A DNA stretch of 8,104 nucleotides from an uncultured Eubacteriales bacterium (GCA_934695425.1 CAKUVH010000016.1:1-8104); one strand, 5' to 3'. Positions 1 through 7,560 are shown, counted from the first letter of the stretch. Translations and numbers: made by a program. The notes: generated from the letters alone by a model not told the origin.

Positions 1-145
1 TTTGTCCTTTGTGTTCATTACTTTTGTTCTGCTTATTATTTATTCAGTTTTTTATGTGCTTTCTATTGTCTCCCTGGGTTCGCTTTATGCGAATCCTTTC
101 TTCTTTTTTATTAGTTTTTTGGCTCCCTAAGCTGGGAGCCTTTTT
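1..145. other. Intergenic segment at left edge, no supported gene
   Basis: T-rich on the + strand. Several frames are open and hydrophobic here, but that is what T-rich DNA gives in any frame, and no ribosome binding site or family signature is visible. The only structured elements are two rightward hairpin/T-tract terminators at 76-109 and 121-147. Their direction implies a + strand gene ending to the left of the window. On the - strand, AAAGGA at 6-11 is a possible ribosome binding site for a leftward gene starting just outside; this is weak. Confidence 0.5.
76..109 (+). terminator. Candidate rightward intrinsic terminator
   Basis: GGGTTCGC (76-83) pairs with GCGAATCC (89-96) over 8 bp, with one G-U wobble and a 5-base loop. 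A T-rich run with two C interruptions follows (97-109). Read leftward, the stem has an A-C mismatch and no U-tract follows, so it acts rightward if at all. It would end a + strand gene outside the window. Confidence 0.5.
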
Positions 146-147
146 TT
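121..147 (+). terminator. Rightward intrinsic terminator facing the end of nifJ
   Basis: GGCTCCC (121-127) and GGGAGCC (134-140) form a perfect 7-bp stem with a 6-base loop, followed at once by seven T (141-147). Read leftward, the same stem is followed by A residues rather than T, so this terminates rightward transcripts. The T-tract overlaps the nifJ stop codon (146-148), so the two convergent units share no spacer. Confidence 0.75.
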
Positions 148-3100
148 ATTTATTTTTATTATTAAATCTTCTTTCGGTTTCTAAAAATTTTTCAATTGGA
201 ATATTTTTTTTGCTGACAGTTTCTTCGTATGGATTTTCTTTACTTGGATTAAACCTAAAGAGTTTCCAGTAACCTGATTCCACGGCTTGTTTTGCGGAAA
301 GTAAAGAATTTTTCATACCGCCTTTTATTCCGTGATTTATACATGGGGAATAGGCGATTATAATAGATGGCCCTTCGTAATTTTCCGCTTCTTCAAATGC
401 CTTTACACATTGAGCGTAGTCCGCGCCTAAAGCCACTTGGGCAACGTAAACATATCCGTATGTCATTGCGATCGCAGCTAAATTTTTCTTCGGAGTTTTT
501 TTGCCTGCTGCAGCAAATTGAGCTATCGCTCCTTTGGGCGTGGATTTTGAAGCTTGACCGCCGGTGTTCGAGTACACTTCCGTATCAAATACAAGTATAT
601 TCACATTTTCGCCCGAGGCAATCACGTGGTCTAACCCACCAAATCCTATGTCATATGCCCATCCATCTCCGCCAAAAATCCAAACGCTTTTCGTATTGAC
701 ATCATTTTCGTTTTCAAGAATATTTGTCGTCAATTTTTGGTCAACGTCTATATCATTCTCGCTATTTTTTAGATATGATATTAATTTACTTGCAAAAATA
801 TAGTTTTCTGAGGAATTATTTTTTGTCTCTAAATATTTTTCGCATATATTTTTTAATTCTAAGTTTTTGGTAGAATCTTTTATAGAATCAATAACTTTGT
901 TTATTTTATTCTTTTTTATTTTTTGAGATAAAAATATTCCATATCCAAATTCGGCATTATCTTCAAATAGTGAATTCTGCCACGCCGGGCCTTTTCCGCT
1001 CGAATTTGTCGTATATGGTGTCGAAGGGAATGAGCCACCCCAAATCGAGGAACATCCTGTCGCATTGGCTATAATCATTCTATCTCCGAAAAGTTGAGTC
1101 GCGAGTTTTGCGTATGGAGTCTCGCCACAACCTGCACATGCACCGGAAAATTCTAATAATGGTTTTTTGAATTGACTTCCTTTTACGGTTTCGCGCTTAA
1201 ATTTCTCGAATATTTCGGCTTTTTCAGGAATGTTTTCACAATATTCAAATGCTTTTTGAGAATCATAATTCACAGGGACCATCGATAGAGCTTTTTTTCC
1301 TCTCATTCCCGGGCAAGCTGCAACGCAATTTTCACAGCCGGTACAATCTTTATCAGAAATTGTTATCGAAAAATTCAAATTCGGAAATCCAATCATTTTT
1401 TTGGATTTTAAATCCTTGGGAGCATTTTCAATTTCACTATCATTTAAAGCGTGAGGACGAATAACCGCATGCGGACATACCAATGAACAAATCCCGCATT
1501 GAATGCAATTTTCGGGAATCCACTCCGGCACAAAACTTGCCGTTCCTCTTTTTTCGAAAGCTGCGGTTCCGGGAGGTATTTTTCCGTCTGCATATTCAAT
1601 GAATTTCGAAACAGGCAAATCATTTCCCGATAATTTGGTTATCGGGTCGGCGACATTTTCAAAAAATTTCTTGAGCTCTGAATTTTTTATATTTTTGTTG
1701 TCCGAAAAATTATTTTCATCTGATATATCATTCCAAGAATCCGGAACATCTATCTTATTTAAATTTTTCATACCCGCTTCAGCCGCATCATAATTGATTT
1801 TTACGATAGATTCACCTTTTTTTGAATAGGTCTTTGCGATGGCTTCTTTTATTAAATTAAGGGCTCTGTTTTCTTCCAATATTTTTGTTATTTTGAAAAA
1901 AGCAGATTGCAAAGTCGTGTTTACTCTTCCGCCAAGTCCCAAATTCCTGCTTATGTTTGCAGCGTCTATGGTGTAAAAATTGATATTATTTTTTGCAATA
2001 TATTTTTTAATTTTTCCGGGCAAAAATTTATCAATTTCTTTTTCGGTCCAATCACAATTCAGAAGAAAACTTCCGCCGGGCTTCAAATCTTTTATCATGT
2101 CATATTTATTGATATATTCTTTCGTATGACATGCCACGAAATCCGCTTTATCAACATAGTAAGTGGATTTTATAGGTGCATCGCCAAATCTTAAATGGGA
2201 AATGGTCAATCCGCCTGATTTTTTAGAATCATACTGAAAAAATCCTTGAACATATTTTTCGGTGTTGTTTCCTATTATTTTTATTGTGTTTTTAGCTGCA
2301 CTTATAGTGCCGTCCGAACCTATTCCCCAGAATTTGCACGAGAATGTCCCTTCAGGTATAGTGTTTACTTTTTTTCCTATTTCTAAGGATAGATTAGTCA
2401 CGTCATCTTTTATTCCTATTGTAAATCTAGTTTTTTTATTTTTCGAACTCATATTATCATATACAGCGATTATTTGCTCAGGAGTAGTGTTTTTTGAGCT
2501 TAAACCATATCTACCCGATAATATTTCTAAATTATCAAATTTTGATCCTTTAAGCGCTGCTACGACGTCCAAATATAATGGTTCTCCGATAGACCCGGGT
2601 TCCTTTGTCCTGTCAAGTACTGATATCATTTTTACGGACGATGGCAAAGAATTTAAAAGATGTTTTACAGAGAACGGCCTATAAAGATGTACTTTTACAA
2701 GTCCTACTTTTTCTCCTTTGCTTATCAAGTAATCGATGGTTTCTTCGATTGTTTCGCATACCGAACCCATTGCAATTATTATTTTTTCTGCGTCAGGTGC
2801 TCCGTAATAATTGAACAGTTTATAATCTGTACCCGAAAGAGCGTTTATTTTATTCATGTAATTTTCAACGGTTTCCGGGATTTTATCATAAAAAATATTA
2901 CAAGCTTCTCTGTTTTGAAAATAAACATCGTCATTTTGAGCCGTACCTGCAATGAGTGGGGAATTGGAATTCAAAGATCTGTTTTTAAACTCTTGAAGAG
3001 ATTTTTTATTTACCAATTTTCCCAAATTTTCATAGTCTATAAGTTTTACTTTTTGAATTTCGTGAGATGTCCTAAATCCATCAAAGAAATGCAAAAACGG

Positions 3101-3601
3101 CACTCTGCTTTCAATTGCGCTCAAATGTGCAACGCAACCCAAGTCAAAAGCCTCCTGAGGGATGTTTGAAGCTAGCATCGCATATCCTGTTTGACGGCAG
3201 GCATATATGTCGGAATGGTCTCCAAAAATGGATAACGCATGCGCAGCCACCGTTCTGGCCGCAACATGAATAACTCCCGGGAGCAATTCTCCCGCCATTT
3301 TGTACATATTCGGTATCATAAGCAAAAGCCCTTGCGAAGATGTAAATGTTGTTGCAAGTGCACCGGCAGAAAGAGCGCCGTGAACTGCTCCCGCAGCCCC
3401 GGCTTCAGATTGCATTTCGGCGACTTGAACTTCTTCTCCGAATATATTTTTTTTGCCCGATACAGAATTTTTATCTGTCACATCAGCCATTACAGATGAC
3501 GGCGTGATGGGGTATATGGCGGCAACTTCCGTAAAAGCGTATGCTGCATTTGCTGCGGCCGTATTGCCGTCCATAGTTTCTATCTGTCTTTCTTCACTCA
3601 A
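146..3601 (-). CDS. nifJ: Pyruvate:ferredoxin (flavodoxin) oxidoreductase, single-chain
   Basis: Cytoplasmic enzyme that oxidatively decarboxylates pyruvate with CoA to acetyl-CoA and CO2, passing electrons to ferredoxin or flavodoxin. From the chosen start it has 1151 residues, near the family norm of about 1170. Visible in order: the pyruvate-binding N-terminal domain with YPITPSS (30-36; T33, E66 and R116 match the known active-site positions); the SGGxTxSHLRFG gamma-domain region; two ferredoxin-type 4Fe-4S motifs (C699/C702/C705/C709 and C753/C756/C759/C763); the proximal-cluster cysteines C822, C825, C850 and C1087; and the C-terminal thiamine-diphosphate domain with GDGW (D979) and YSNTGGQ (N1012). 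No key residue is missing. The start is a TTG at 3601, behind AGAGAGG with an 8-base gap. An upstream in-frame TTG at 3628 would add nine residues but would put the binding site inside the gene. It lies 51 bases downstream of proS and is probably co-transcribed with it. Confidence 0.97.
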   Translation of the reverse strand: MSEERQIETMDGNTAAANAAYAFTEVAAIYPITPSSVMADVTDKNSVSGKKNIFGEEVQVAEMQSEAGAAGAVHGALSAGALATTFTSSQGLLLMIPNMYKMAGELLPGVIHVAARTVAAHALSIFGDHSDIYACRQTGYAMLASNIPQEAFDLGCVAHLSAIESRVPFLHFFDGFRTSHEIQKVKLIDYENLGKLVNKKSLQEFKNRSLNSNSPLIAGTAQNDDVYFQNREACNIFYDKIPETVENYMNKINALSGTDYKLFNYYGAPDAEKIIIAMGSVCETIEETIDYLISKGEKVGLVKVHLYRPFSVKHLLNSLPSSVKMISVLDRTKEPGSIGEPLYLDVVAALKGSKFDNLEILSGRYGLSSKNTTPEQIIAVYDNMSSKNKKTRFTIGIKDDVTNLSLEIGKKVNTIPEGTFSCKFWGIGSDGTISAAKNTIKIIGNNTEKYVQGFFQYDSKKSGGLTISHLRFGDAPIKSTYYVDKADFVACHTKEYINKYDMIKDLKPGGSFLLNCDWTEKEIDKFLPGKIKKYIAKNNINFYTIDAANISRNLGLGGRVNTTLQSAFFKITKILEENRALNLIKEAIAKTYSKKGESIVKINYDAAEAGMKNLNKIDVPDSWNDISDENNFSDNKNIKNSELKKFFENVADPITKLSGNDLPVSKFIEYADGKIPPGTAAFEKRGTASFVPEWIPENCIQCGICSLVCPHAVIRPHALNDSEIENAPKDLKSKKMIGFPNLNFSITISDKDCTGCENCVAACPGMRGKKALSMVPVNYDSQKAFEYCENIPEKAEIFEKFKRETVKGSQFKKPLLEFSGACAGCGETPYAKLATQLFGDRMIIANATGCSSIWGGSFPSTPYTTNSSGKGPAWQNSLFEDNAEFGYGIFLSQKIKKNKINKVIDSIKDSTKNLELKNICEKYLETKNNSSENYIFASKLISYLKNSENDIDVDQKLTTNILENENDVNTKSVWIFGGDGWAYDIGFGGLDHVIASGENVNILVFDTEVYSNTGGQASKSTPKGAIAQFAAAGKKTPKKNLAAIAMTYGYVYVAQVALGADYAQCVKAFEEAENYEGPSIIIAYSPCINHGIKGGMKNSLLSAKQAVESGYWKLFRFNPSKENPYEETVSKKNIPIEKFLETERRFNNKNK

Positions 3602-3609
3602 TTTTTTTA

Positions 3610-3616
3610 CCTCTCT
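3610..3616 (-). promoter_or_regulatory. nifJ ribosome binding site that decides a TTG start
   Basis: Read leftward the sequence is AGAGAGG, then T and seven A, then TTG at 3601-3599. The spacing is 8 bases. No ATG lies near here in frame until the MDGN motif ten codons in, which family alignments place inside the protein, so TTG is the likely start. Confidence 0.75.
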
Positions 3617-3652
3617 TTTCCTAACCAATTTATTAAAAATTCTCTTGTTAAA

Positions 3653-5089
3653 TTAATATGCCTTTGCCCAATACACAAGATGCTTGGCGTCTTTTCCGCA
3701 GATAGCGCATTTTTCGCCTGTTTTTTCTTCGTTATCACGAATACATCTCGAAGTAAACGCAGTTTCTTCTTTGGATTTTTTCTCGCACTCTTCGCTTCCG
3801 CACCACATGGCTTTTATGAATCCGGGTTTATTTTTAGCAATGTTTTTGAATTCTTCGAAATCCTTTGCCGTGTGAGTCATTTCGATTCTTCTCTTGAGTG
3901 CATTTTGGTACATTTCATCGTGAACTTTCTTTAATAAATCAGGTATTTTACTTTCGAGTTCATCAAGCGATACTATTATCTTTTCTAAATTATGTCTAAG
4001 CACTATTACACATTGATTTTTTTCGATATCTTTAGGCCCGATTTCTATTCTCAGCGGAACGCCGCGCATTTCATGCTCAGAAAATTTCCATCCCGGAGAT
4101 TTATCTGAATCATCAATTTTAATTCTGCAAATATTTTTCAGCTTATTTTGTATTTCTTCGGCTTTTTCCAACACGCCTTCTTTGTGCATTGCTATAGGAA
4201 TGACTATCACTTGAACAGGAGCGATAGCAGGCGGAAGAACCAATCCTCTGTCGTCTCCGTGTACCATTATTACCGCACCTATCATTCTTGTAGTGCTTCC
4301 CCATGAAGTTTGGTACGGGTTTTCCGGCTTATTTTCTCTGTTTTGAAATTCTATTCCAAAAGCTTTTGCAAAATGATTCCCGAAATAGTGGCTGGTAGCT
4401 GATTGTAGGGCTTTTCCGTCGTGCATCAGAGCTTCGATAGTATAAGTTGCTTCTGCGCCGGCAAATTTTTCGCTTTCTGTTTTTTGACCTTTTATCGCAG
4501 GAATAGCAAGTGCGTTTTCAAAAAATTCAAAATATACATTAAGCATGCGCAGCGTTTCTTCCTTGGCTTCTTCGGGAGTTTCGTGCAAGGTATGACCCTC
4601 TTGCCATTGAAATTCAGTCGAACGAAGAAATGGGCGAGTGGTTTTTTCCCAACGCACAACATTACACCACTGATTGTATAATTTTGGTAAATCTCTCCAA
4701 GAATGTACTACTTTTGCGTAATGCTCGCAGAAAAGAGTTTCGGAAGTAGGCCTTACGCAAAGCCTTTCTTGTAATTTTTCATTTCCTCCTTGAGTAACCC
4801 AAGCAACTTCCGGCGCAAATCCTTCGATGTGGTCCTTTTCTTTTTGCAGGAGGCTTTCAGGTATAAAAACCGGCATGGATACATTCTGGTGACCTAGTTC
4901 TTTAAATCTTTTGTCCATAATAGACACCATGTTTTCCCATATTGCATATCCGTAAGGCTCAATCACCATGCAGCCTTTTACGCTTGAGTAATCCATAAGT
5001 TCAGCTTTTTTTACGATATCGGTGTACCATTTCGCAAAGTCCTCGTCCATGGACGTGATCTCTTCAACTTGTTTTTTATCTTTACTCAT
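3653..5089 (-). CDS. proS: Prolyl-tRNA synthetase, archaeal/eukaryote-type
   Basis: Class II aminoacyl-tRNA synthetase that charges tRNA-Pro with proline in the cytoplasm. The 478 residues match the shorter archaeal/eukaryote-like form, which lacks the editing insertion of the classical bacterial enzyme (about 570 residues). Visible: RPTSE (113-117); motif 2 region with RSTEFQWQEGHT (156-167); motif 3 with GDDRGLVLPP (278-287); an anticodon-binding domain from about 292; and a C-terminal zinc-type domain with C430, C435, C461 and C464. It ends in Tyr, as is typical of this type. The ATG at 5089 is preferred because AAAGG lies 9 bases upstream and the family N-terminus fits. An ATG at 5137 would add 16 residues that resemble nothing in the family. 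First gene of the leftward unit, with nifJ 51 bases downstream. Confidence 0.97.
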   Translation of the reverse strand: MSKDKKQVEEITSMDEDFAKWYTDIVKKAELMDYSSVKGCMVIEPYGYAIWENMVSIMDKRFKELGHQNVSMPVFIPESLLQKEKDHIEGFAPEVAWVTQGGNEKLQERLCVRPTSETLFCEHYAKVVHSWRDLPKLYNQWCNVVRWEKTTRPFLRSTEFQWQEGHTLHETPEEAKEETLRMLNVYFEFFENALAIPAIKGQKTESEKFAGAEATYTIEALMHDGKALQSATSHYFGNHFAKAFGIEFQNRENKPENPYQTSWGSTTRMIGAVIMVHGDDRGLVLPPAIAPVQVIVIPIAMHKEGVLEKAEEIQNKLKNICRIKIDDSDKSPGWKFSEHEMRGVPLRIEIGPKDIEKNQCVIVLRHNLEKIIVSLDELESKIPDLLKKVHDEMYQNALKRRIEMTHTAKDFEEFKNIAKNKPGFIKAMWCGSEECEKKSKEETAFTSRCIRDNEEKTGEKCAICGKDAKHLVYWAKAY

Positions 5090-5098
5090 AAAAATAAT

Positions 5099-5103
5099 CC
5101 TTT
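5099..5103 (-). promoter_or_regulatory. proS ribosome binding site
   Basis: Leftward AAAGG, 9 bases before the ATG at 5089-5087. It supports that ATG over the farther upstream in-frame ATG at 5137. Confidence 0.7.
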
Positions 5104-5125
5104 CAATTTTTTTAAACTCTATATT

Positions 5126-5154
5126 ATTATACTTCAACAGACATATAAATTAAA
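5126..5154 (-). promoter_or_regulatory. Candidate sigma-A promoter for proS-nifJ
   Basis: Leftward, a perfect -10 box TATAAT (5131-5126) sits 17 bases after TTTAAT (5154-5149), a poor -35 box. Transcription would begin near 5119, about 30 bases before the proS start. The strong -10 and the position support it; the weak -35 lowers confidence. Confidence 0.5.
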
Positions 5155-5266
5155 GGAAAAGTTAATTCAATACGATTATATAAAAATCCAAAATCGAGAT
5201 AAAAAGAGAAAACACATCAATAAACAAAGAAAAACAGAGATAATAACAATTCAAATTAATTTTTTA

Positions 5267-5296
5267 TTGACACCCCATGCCTCTAGATGATAAAAT
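5267..5296 (+). promoter_or_regulatory. Sigma-A promoter of the rplM-rpsI-degV-rpsT operon
   Basis: TTGACA (5267-5272, perfect), an 18-base spacer, then TAAAAT (5291-5296). The 20 or so bases just upstream are almost pure A/T, as in an UP element. Transcription would begin near 5303, leaving a short leader of about 35 bases with no room for a structured ribosomal-protein leader RNA. The stretch between here and the leftward promoter (5155-5266) is A-rich and shows nothing else recognisable. Confidence 0.75.
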
Positions 5297-5338
5297 TAAT
5301 ATGTCAAAAAAATAATAAATTATTTAGGAGGAAGATCG

Positions 5339-5782
5339 ATGTCTACATACATGCCAAAATCAGGCTCAGTAGAACGCAAGTGGTACATTCTTGATGCCGC
5401 CGGAAAGCCGCTCGGAAGAGTAGCAGTTCAAGCAGCGAATTTACTTCGCGGAAAAAATAAACCGATTTATACGCCCCATGTTGATTGTGGTGATCACGTT
5501 ATTATCATTAACTGTGAAAAAGCAGTACTTACAGGTAATAAACTTACTCAAAAATATCACTATCATCACACCGGATATGTCGGAAATCTTAAGAGTGTGA
5601 GATACGACACATTAATGAAAACTCATCCGGAAAAAGCTATGCACATGGCTGTTGAAGGAATGCTTCAAGACAACGCTTTAGCAAGAGCTCAAATCGTAAG
5701 ACTTCGCACAGTAGTGGGTTCAACTCACAAGCACGAAGCTCAAAAACCAGAATTATGGACTGATATGGGGGGAAATAAATAA
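5339..5782 (+). CDS. rplM: 50S ribosomal protein L13
   Basis: Early-assembling protein of the large ribosomal subunit that binds 23S rRNA. Its 147 residues match the family (about 142-145). Recognisable: the N-terminal WYILDAAGKPLGRVA (15-29), a TGNKL...HHTGY...LKS core, and the GML segment followed by a short C-terminal tail. Start ATG sits 7 bases after a strong AGGAGG (5326-5331). It is the first gene of the rightward operon, and its stop codon overlaps the next start by one base (TAATG). That arrangement suggests translational coupling with rpsI, the classic pairing in bacteria. Confidence 0.97.
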   Translation: MSTYMPKSGSVERKWYILDAAGKPLGRVAVQAANLLRGKNKPIYTPHVDCGDHVIIINCEKAVLTGNKLTQKYHYHHTGYVGNLKSVRYDTLMKTHPEKAMHMAVEGMLQDNALARAQIVRLRTVVGSTHKHEAQKPELWTDMGGNK

Positions 5783-6183
5783 TGTATAATACAACTCCTT
5801 TCTTTTACGGAACCGGAAGAAGAAAACATTCCGTAGCAAGAGTAAGACTTTACAAAGGTACAGGTAAAATCACAGTTAATGGAAGAGATATAGACGAATA
5901 TTTTGGACTCGAAACTTTAAAAGTTATAGTTCGTCAACCTTTGGCTCTTACCGAAAGTGAAGCAAAATTTGATATCGTCTGCAACGTAACAGGCGGCGGT
6001 GTTGCCGGTCAAGCAGGCGCAATAAGACACGGTATTTCACGTGCGCTTTTGGAATGTGATTCTGAAAAATTCAAAATGAGCCTCAAAAAAGCAGGCTTCT
6101 TAACACGTGATCCAAGAATGAAAGAACGTAAAAAATATGGTCTCAAAAAAGCAAGAAAAGCTCCACAATTTTCAAAGAGATAA
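5782..6183 (+). CDS. rpsI: 30S ribosomal protein S9
   Basis: Small-subunit ribosomal protein whose C-terminal tail reaches the P-site tRNA. It has 133 residues, normal for the family. Seen: GTGRRKHSVARVRLYKGTGK (10-29 region), the S9 signature GGGVAGQAGAIRHGISRAL (71-89), and the canonical SKR C-terminus. The ATG shares its A with the rplM stop codon. A run of six G (5767-5772), inside the end of rplM, serves as ribosome binding site, consistent with coupled translation. No terminator follows, so transcription probably continues into the degV-like gene 79 bases on. Confidence 0.97.
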   Translation: MYNTTPFFYGTGRRKHSVARVRLYKGTGKITVNGRDIDEYFGLETLKVIVRQPLALTESEAKFDIVCNVTGGGVAGQAGAIRHGISRALLECDSEKFKMSLKKAGFLTRDPRMKERKKYGLKKARKAPQFSKR

Positions 6184-6262
6184 TATTATATATTTATTTT
6201 GTGTGGATGATTCGTTTGAAAAAGGTGGTGTGGATTGGGCTGAAAATTTGCCCGCATAATTT

Positions 6263-7123
6263 ATGAATGATTATGTAATAATGACTGATTCAACTATAGA
6301 TTTGAATACGGATTTAGCTGAAAGCCTGGAGCTTAGCGTTATTCGTATGACAGTTTGTGTTGACGATAAGACCTTTTCAGATAATGAACTTACCCCAAAA
6401 GAATTTTATAATAAACTTAGAAATAAATCTGTTTCTTCAACTTCTCAGATAAATCCCTCTGTGTTTGTCGAGTACTTTACTGATATAGTAAAAACCGGAA
6501 AAGACATTTTATATATATGTTTTTCTTCAGGACTTAGCGGTATGTATAATTCGGCAGTTTTAGCGGCCGAACAAGTTCAAAAAGATTATCCCGGAAGAAA
6601 AATTTTGGTAATTGATTCTCTTTCGGCTTCGATAGGCGAAGGATTGCTGGTTTACCACGCAGCTACGAAAAAGCTCGCGGGAGCCGGTATGGAAGAGGTT
6701 GCAGAGTGGGTGGAAAAAAACAAACTTAAAGTTTGCCACTGGTTTATGGTTGATGATCTTAATCATTTGTGTCGAGGAGGGCGACTCTCTCAGGGTGCTG
6801 CATTTTTCGGAAGCATGATGAATATAAAACCGATTTTAAGTGTTGACAATGAGGGAAAATTGAAAGTAGTTTCAAAAGTACGTGGAAAGTCCAAAGCAAT
6901 GGATTACATCCTCAAGCAGATTGAAAACTGTGCACAAGATGTGGAAAATCAAATCGTTTTAGTGGGCCACGCAGATTGCGAGGAAAATGCAAAAATTCTT
7001 GCAGATATGATATTTGATAAATTTAAACCGAAAGATATCATAATAAATAATTTAGGTGCGGTTATAGGTTCCCATGTGGGTCCCGGCATGTTTGCCGCAA
7101 CATTTTTAGGGAATAAGCGATAA
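6263..7123 (+). CDS. DegV family fatty-acid-binding protein
   Basis: DegV/FakB-type protein of 286 residues, the usual length. Members bind a fatty acid in a deep pocket; FakB proteins present it to the kinase FakA for phosphorylation and phospholipid synthesis. Seen: the N-terminal VIMTDSTIDL (5-14), TSSQINPS (60-67), the FSSGLSGMYNSA motif (87-98) that contacts the ligand head group in this family, the RGGRLS segment (171-176) and a C-terminal GxHVGPG motif (269-275). The ATG at 6263 is the only start fitting the family N-terminus, since an in-frame TAA lies 4 bases upstream (6257-6259). Its ribosome binding site is weak, so it may depend on readthrough from rpsI. No fakA (DAK2-domain kinase) is in the window, so the specific role is open. 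Gene symbols in this family are unreliable, so none is given. Confidence 0.93.
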   Translation: MNDYVIMTDSTIDLNTDLAESLELSVIRMTVCVDDKTFSDNELTPKEFYNKLRNKSVSSTSQINPSVFVEYFTDIVKTGKDILYICFSSGLSGMYNSAVLAAEQVQKDYPGRKILVIDSLSASIGEGLLVYHAATKKLAGAGMEEVAEWVEKNKLKVCHWFMVDDLNHLCRGGRLSQGAAFFGSMMNIKPILSVDNEGKLKVVSKVRGKSKAMDYILKQIENCAQDVENQIVLVGHADCEENAKILADMIFDKFKPKDIIINNLGAVIGSHVGPGMFAATFLGNKR

Positions 7124-7148
7124 AAATTTAAAGAGGAGGAAAATTTAA

Positions 7149-7397
7149 ATGCCCAATATAAAATCAGCTAAAAAAAGAGTAAAAGTTACTAAGATTAAGA
7201 CTGAAAGAAACAAAGCTTATAAATCCGAACTTAGAACTTTGATTAAAAATGCTATGGTTGAAGGCGAAGTTGAAACCGGAGAGGCTGTCAAACGCGCTAT
7301 TAAGAAAATTGACGAATCAGTTTCTAAAGGCATTCTTCATAAAAATACAGCTGCTCGTAAAAAAGCTGCGGTTATTCGTAAATGCAGAGCAAAATAG
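7149..7397 (+). CDS. rpsT: 30S ribosomal protein S20
   Basis: Small, very basic protein that binds 16S rRNA early in small-subunit assembly. It has 82 residues, slightly shorter than the usual 85-90. Recognisable from MPNIKSAKKRVK at the start, the helical RNxxxKSELRTLIKNA stretch and the HKNTAARKKA segment (69-78). A strong AGGAGG (7134-7139) precedes the ATG by 9 bases. It starts 25 bases after the degV-like gene and is followed by an intrinsic terminator, which makes it the last gene of the rplM operon. Confidence 0.96.
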   Translation: MPNIKSAKKRVKVTKIKTERNKAYKSELRTLIKNAMVEGEVETGEAVKRAIKKIDESVSKGILHKNTAARKKAAVIRKCRAK

Positions 7398-7422
7398 TAT
7401 TTTTTATTTAAAATAATTTTTA

Positions 7423-7455
7423 AAGTCCTCGGGATTACCGGGGACTTATTGTTTT
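7423..7455 (+). terminator. Intrinsic terminator after rpsT
   Basis: AAGTCCTCGG (7423-7432) pairs with CCGGGGACTT (7438-7447) over 10 bp with one U-G wobble and a GATTA loop, followed by ATTGTTTT. It closes the ribosomal operon and isolates the promoter at 7502-7530. Confidence 0.9.
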
Positions 7456-7501
7456 CCAATTATTGAAATAAATTATTTAAAATTTATATAAAAAAAATAA
7501 C

Positions 7502-7530
7502 TTGACAATATATATATATGCATATATAAT
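7502..7530 (+). promoter_or_regulatory. Consensus sigma-A promoter for the GG-peptide genes
   Basis: Both boxes are perfect: TTGACA (7502-7507) and TATAAT (7525-7530), separated by the ideal 17 bases. The spacer begins with six AT dinucleotides (7508-7519) and then GCATA. Transcription should begin near 7537. The start lies inside the inverted repeat at 7533-7560. Its strength predicts high expression unless repressed. Confidence 0.88.
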
Positions 7531-7532
7531 AG

Positions 7533-7560
7533 TTTTTGAACAACAAAAGTAGTTCAAAAA
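7533..7560 (+). promoter_or_regulatory. Inverted repeat at the GG-peptide transcription start, possible operator
   Basis: TTTTTGAAC (7533-7541) and GTTCAAAAA (7552-7560) are perfect 9-base inverted repeats separated by 10 bases. The left arm covers the expected start of transcription. This is the geometry of a repressor operator; if transcription starts at its left edge it could also be a leader hairpin. Only the right half, as GTTTAAAAA, recurs between the two peptide genes, so the full palindrome is unique to the promoter. Confidence 0.5.

Noticed and set aside
2..130. Open + strand frame that reads like the end of a membrane protein, stopping at 128-130
   Set aside because: T-rich DNA gives hydrophobic open reading in all three frames. 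This frame crosses one whole terminator hairpin and ends in the loop of the other, and no family signature is visible.
2262..3169. Long + strand open frames opposite nifJ (2262-2684, 2660-3169)
   Set aside because: They lie wholly antisense to a well-conserved gene, lack ribosome binding sites and show no recognisable protein features.
5303..5338. Structured autoregulatory leader RNA for rplM
   Set aside because: The predicted leader is only about 35 bases, A/T rich, with no stable hairpin visible.
6238..6254. Short hairpin GGGC...GCCC between rpsI and the degV-like gene as a terminator
   Set aside because: Only four strong pairs, and no T-tract follows, so it should not end transcription.
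6203..6259. Possible 18-codon GTG-started mini-ORF (VDDSFEKGGVDW...) just before the degV-like gene
   Set aside because: It looks fairly protein-like but is very short and has no ribosome binding site. It could be chance or a decayed leader; not supportable as a gene.
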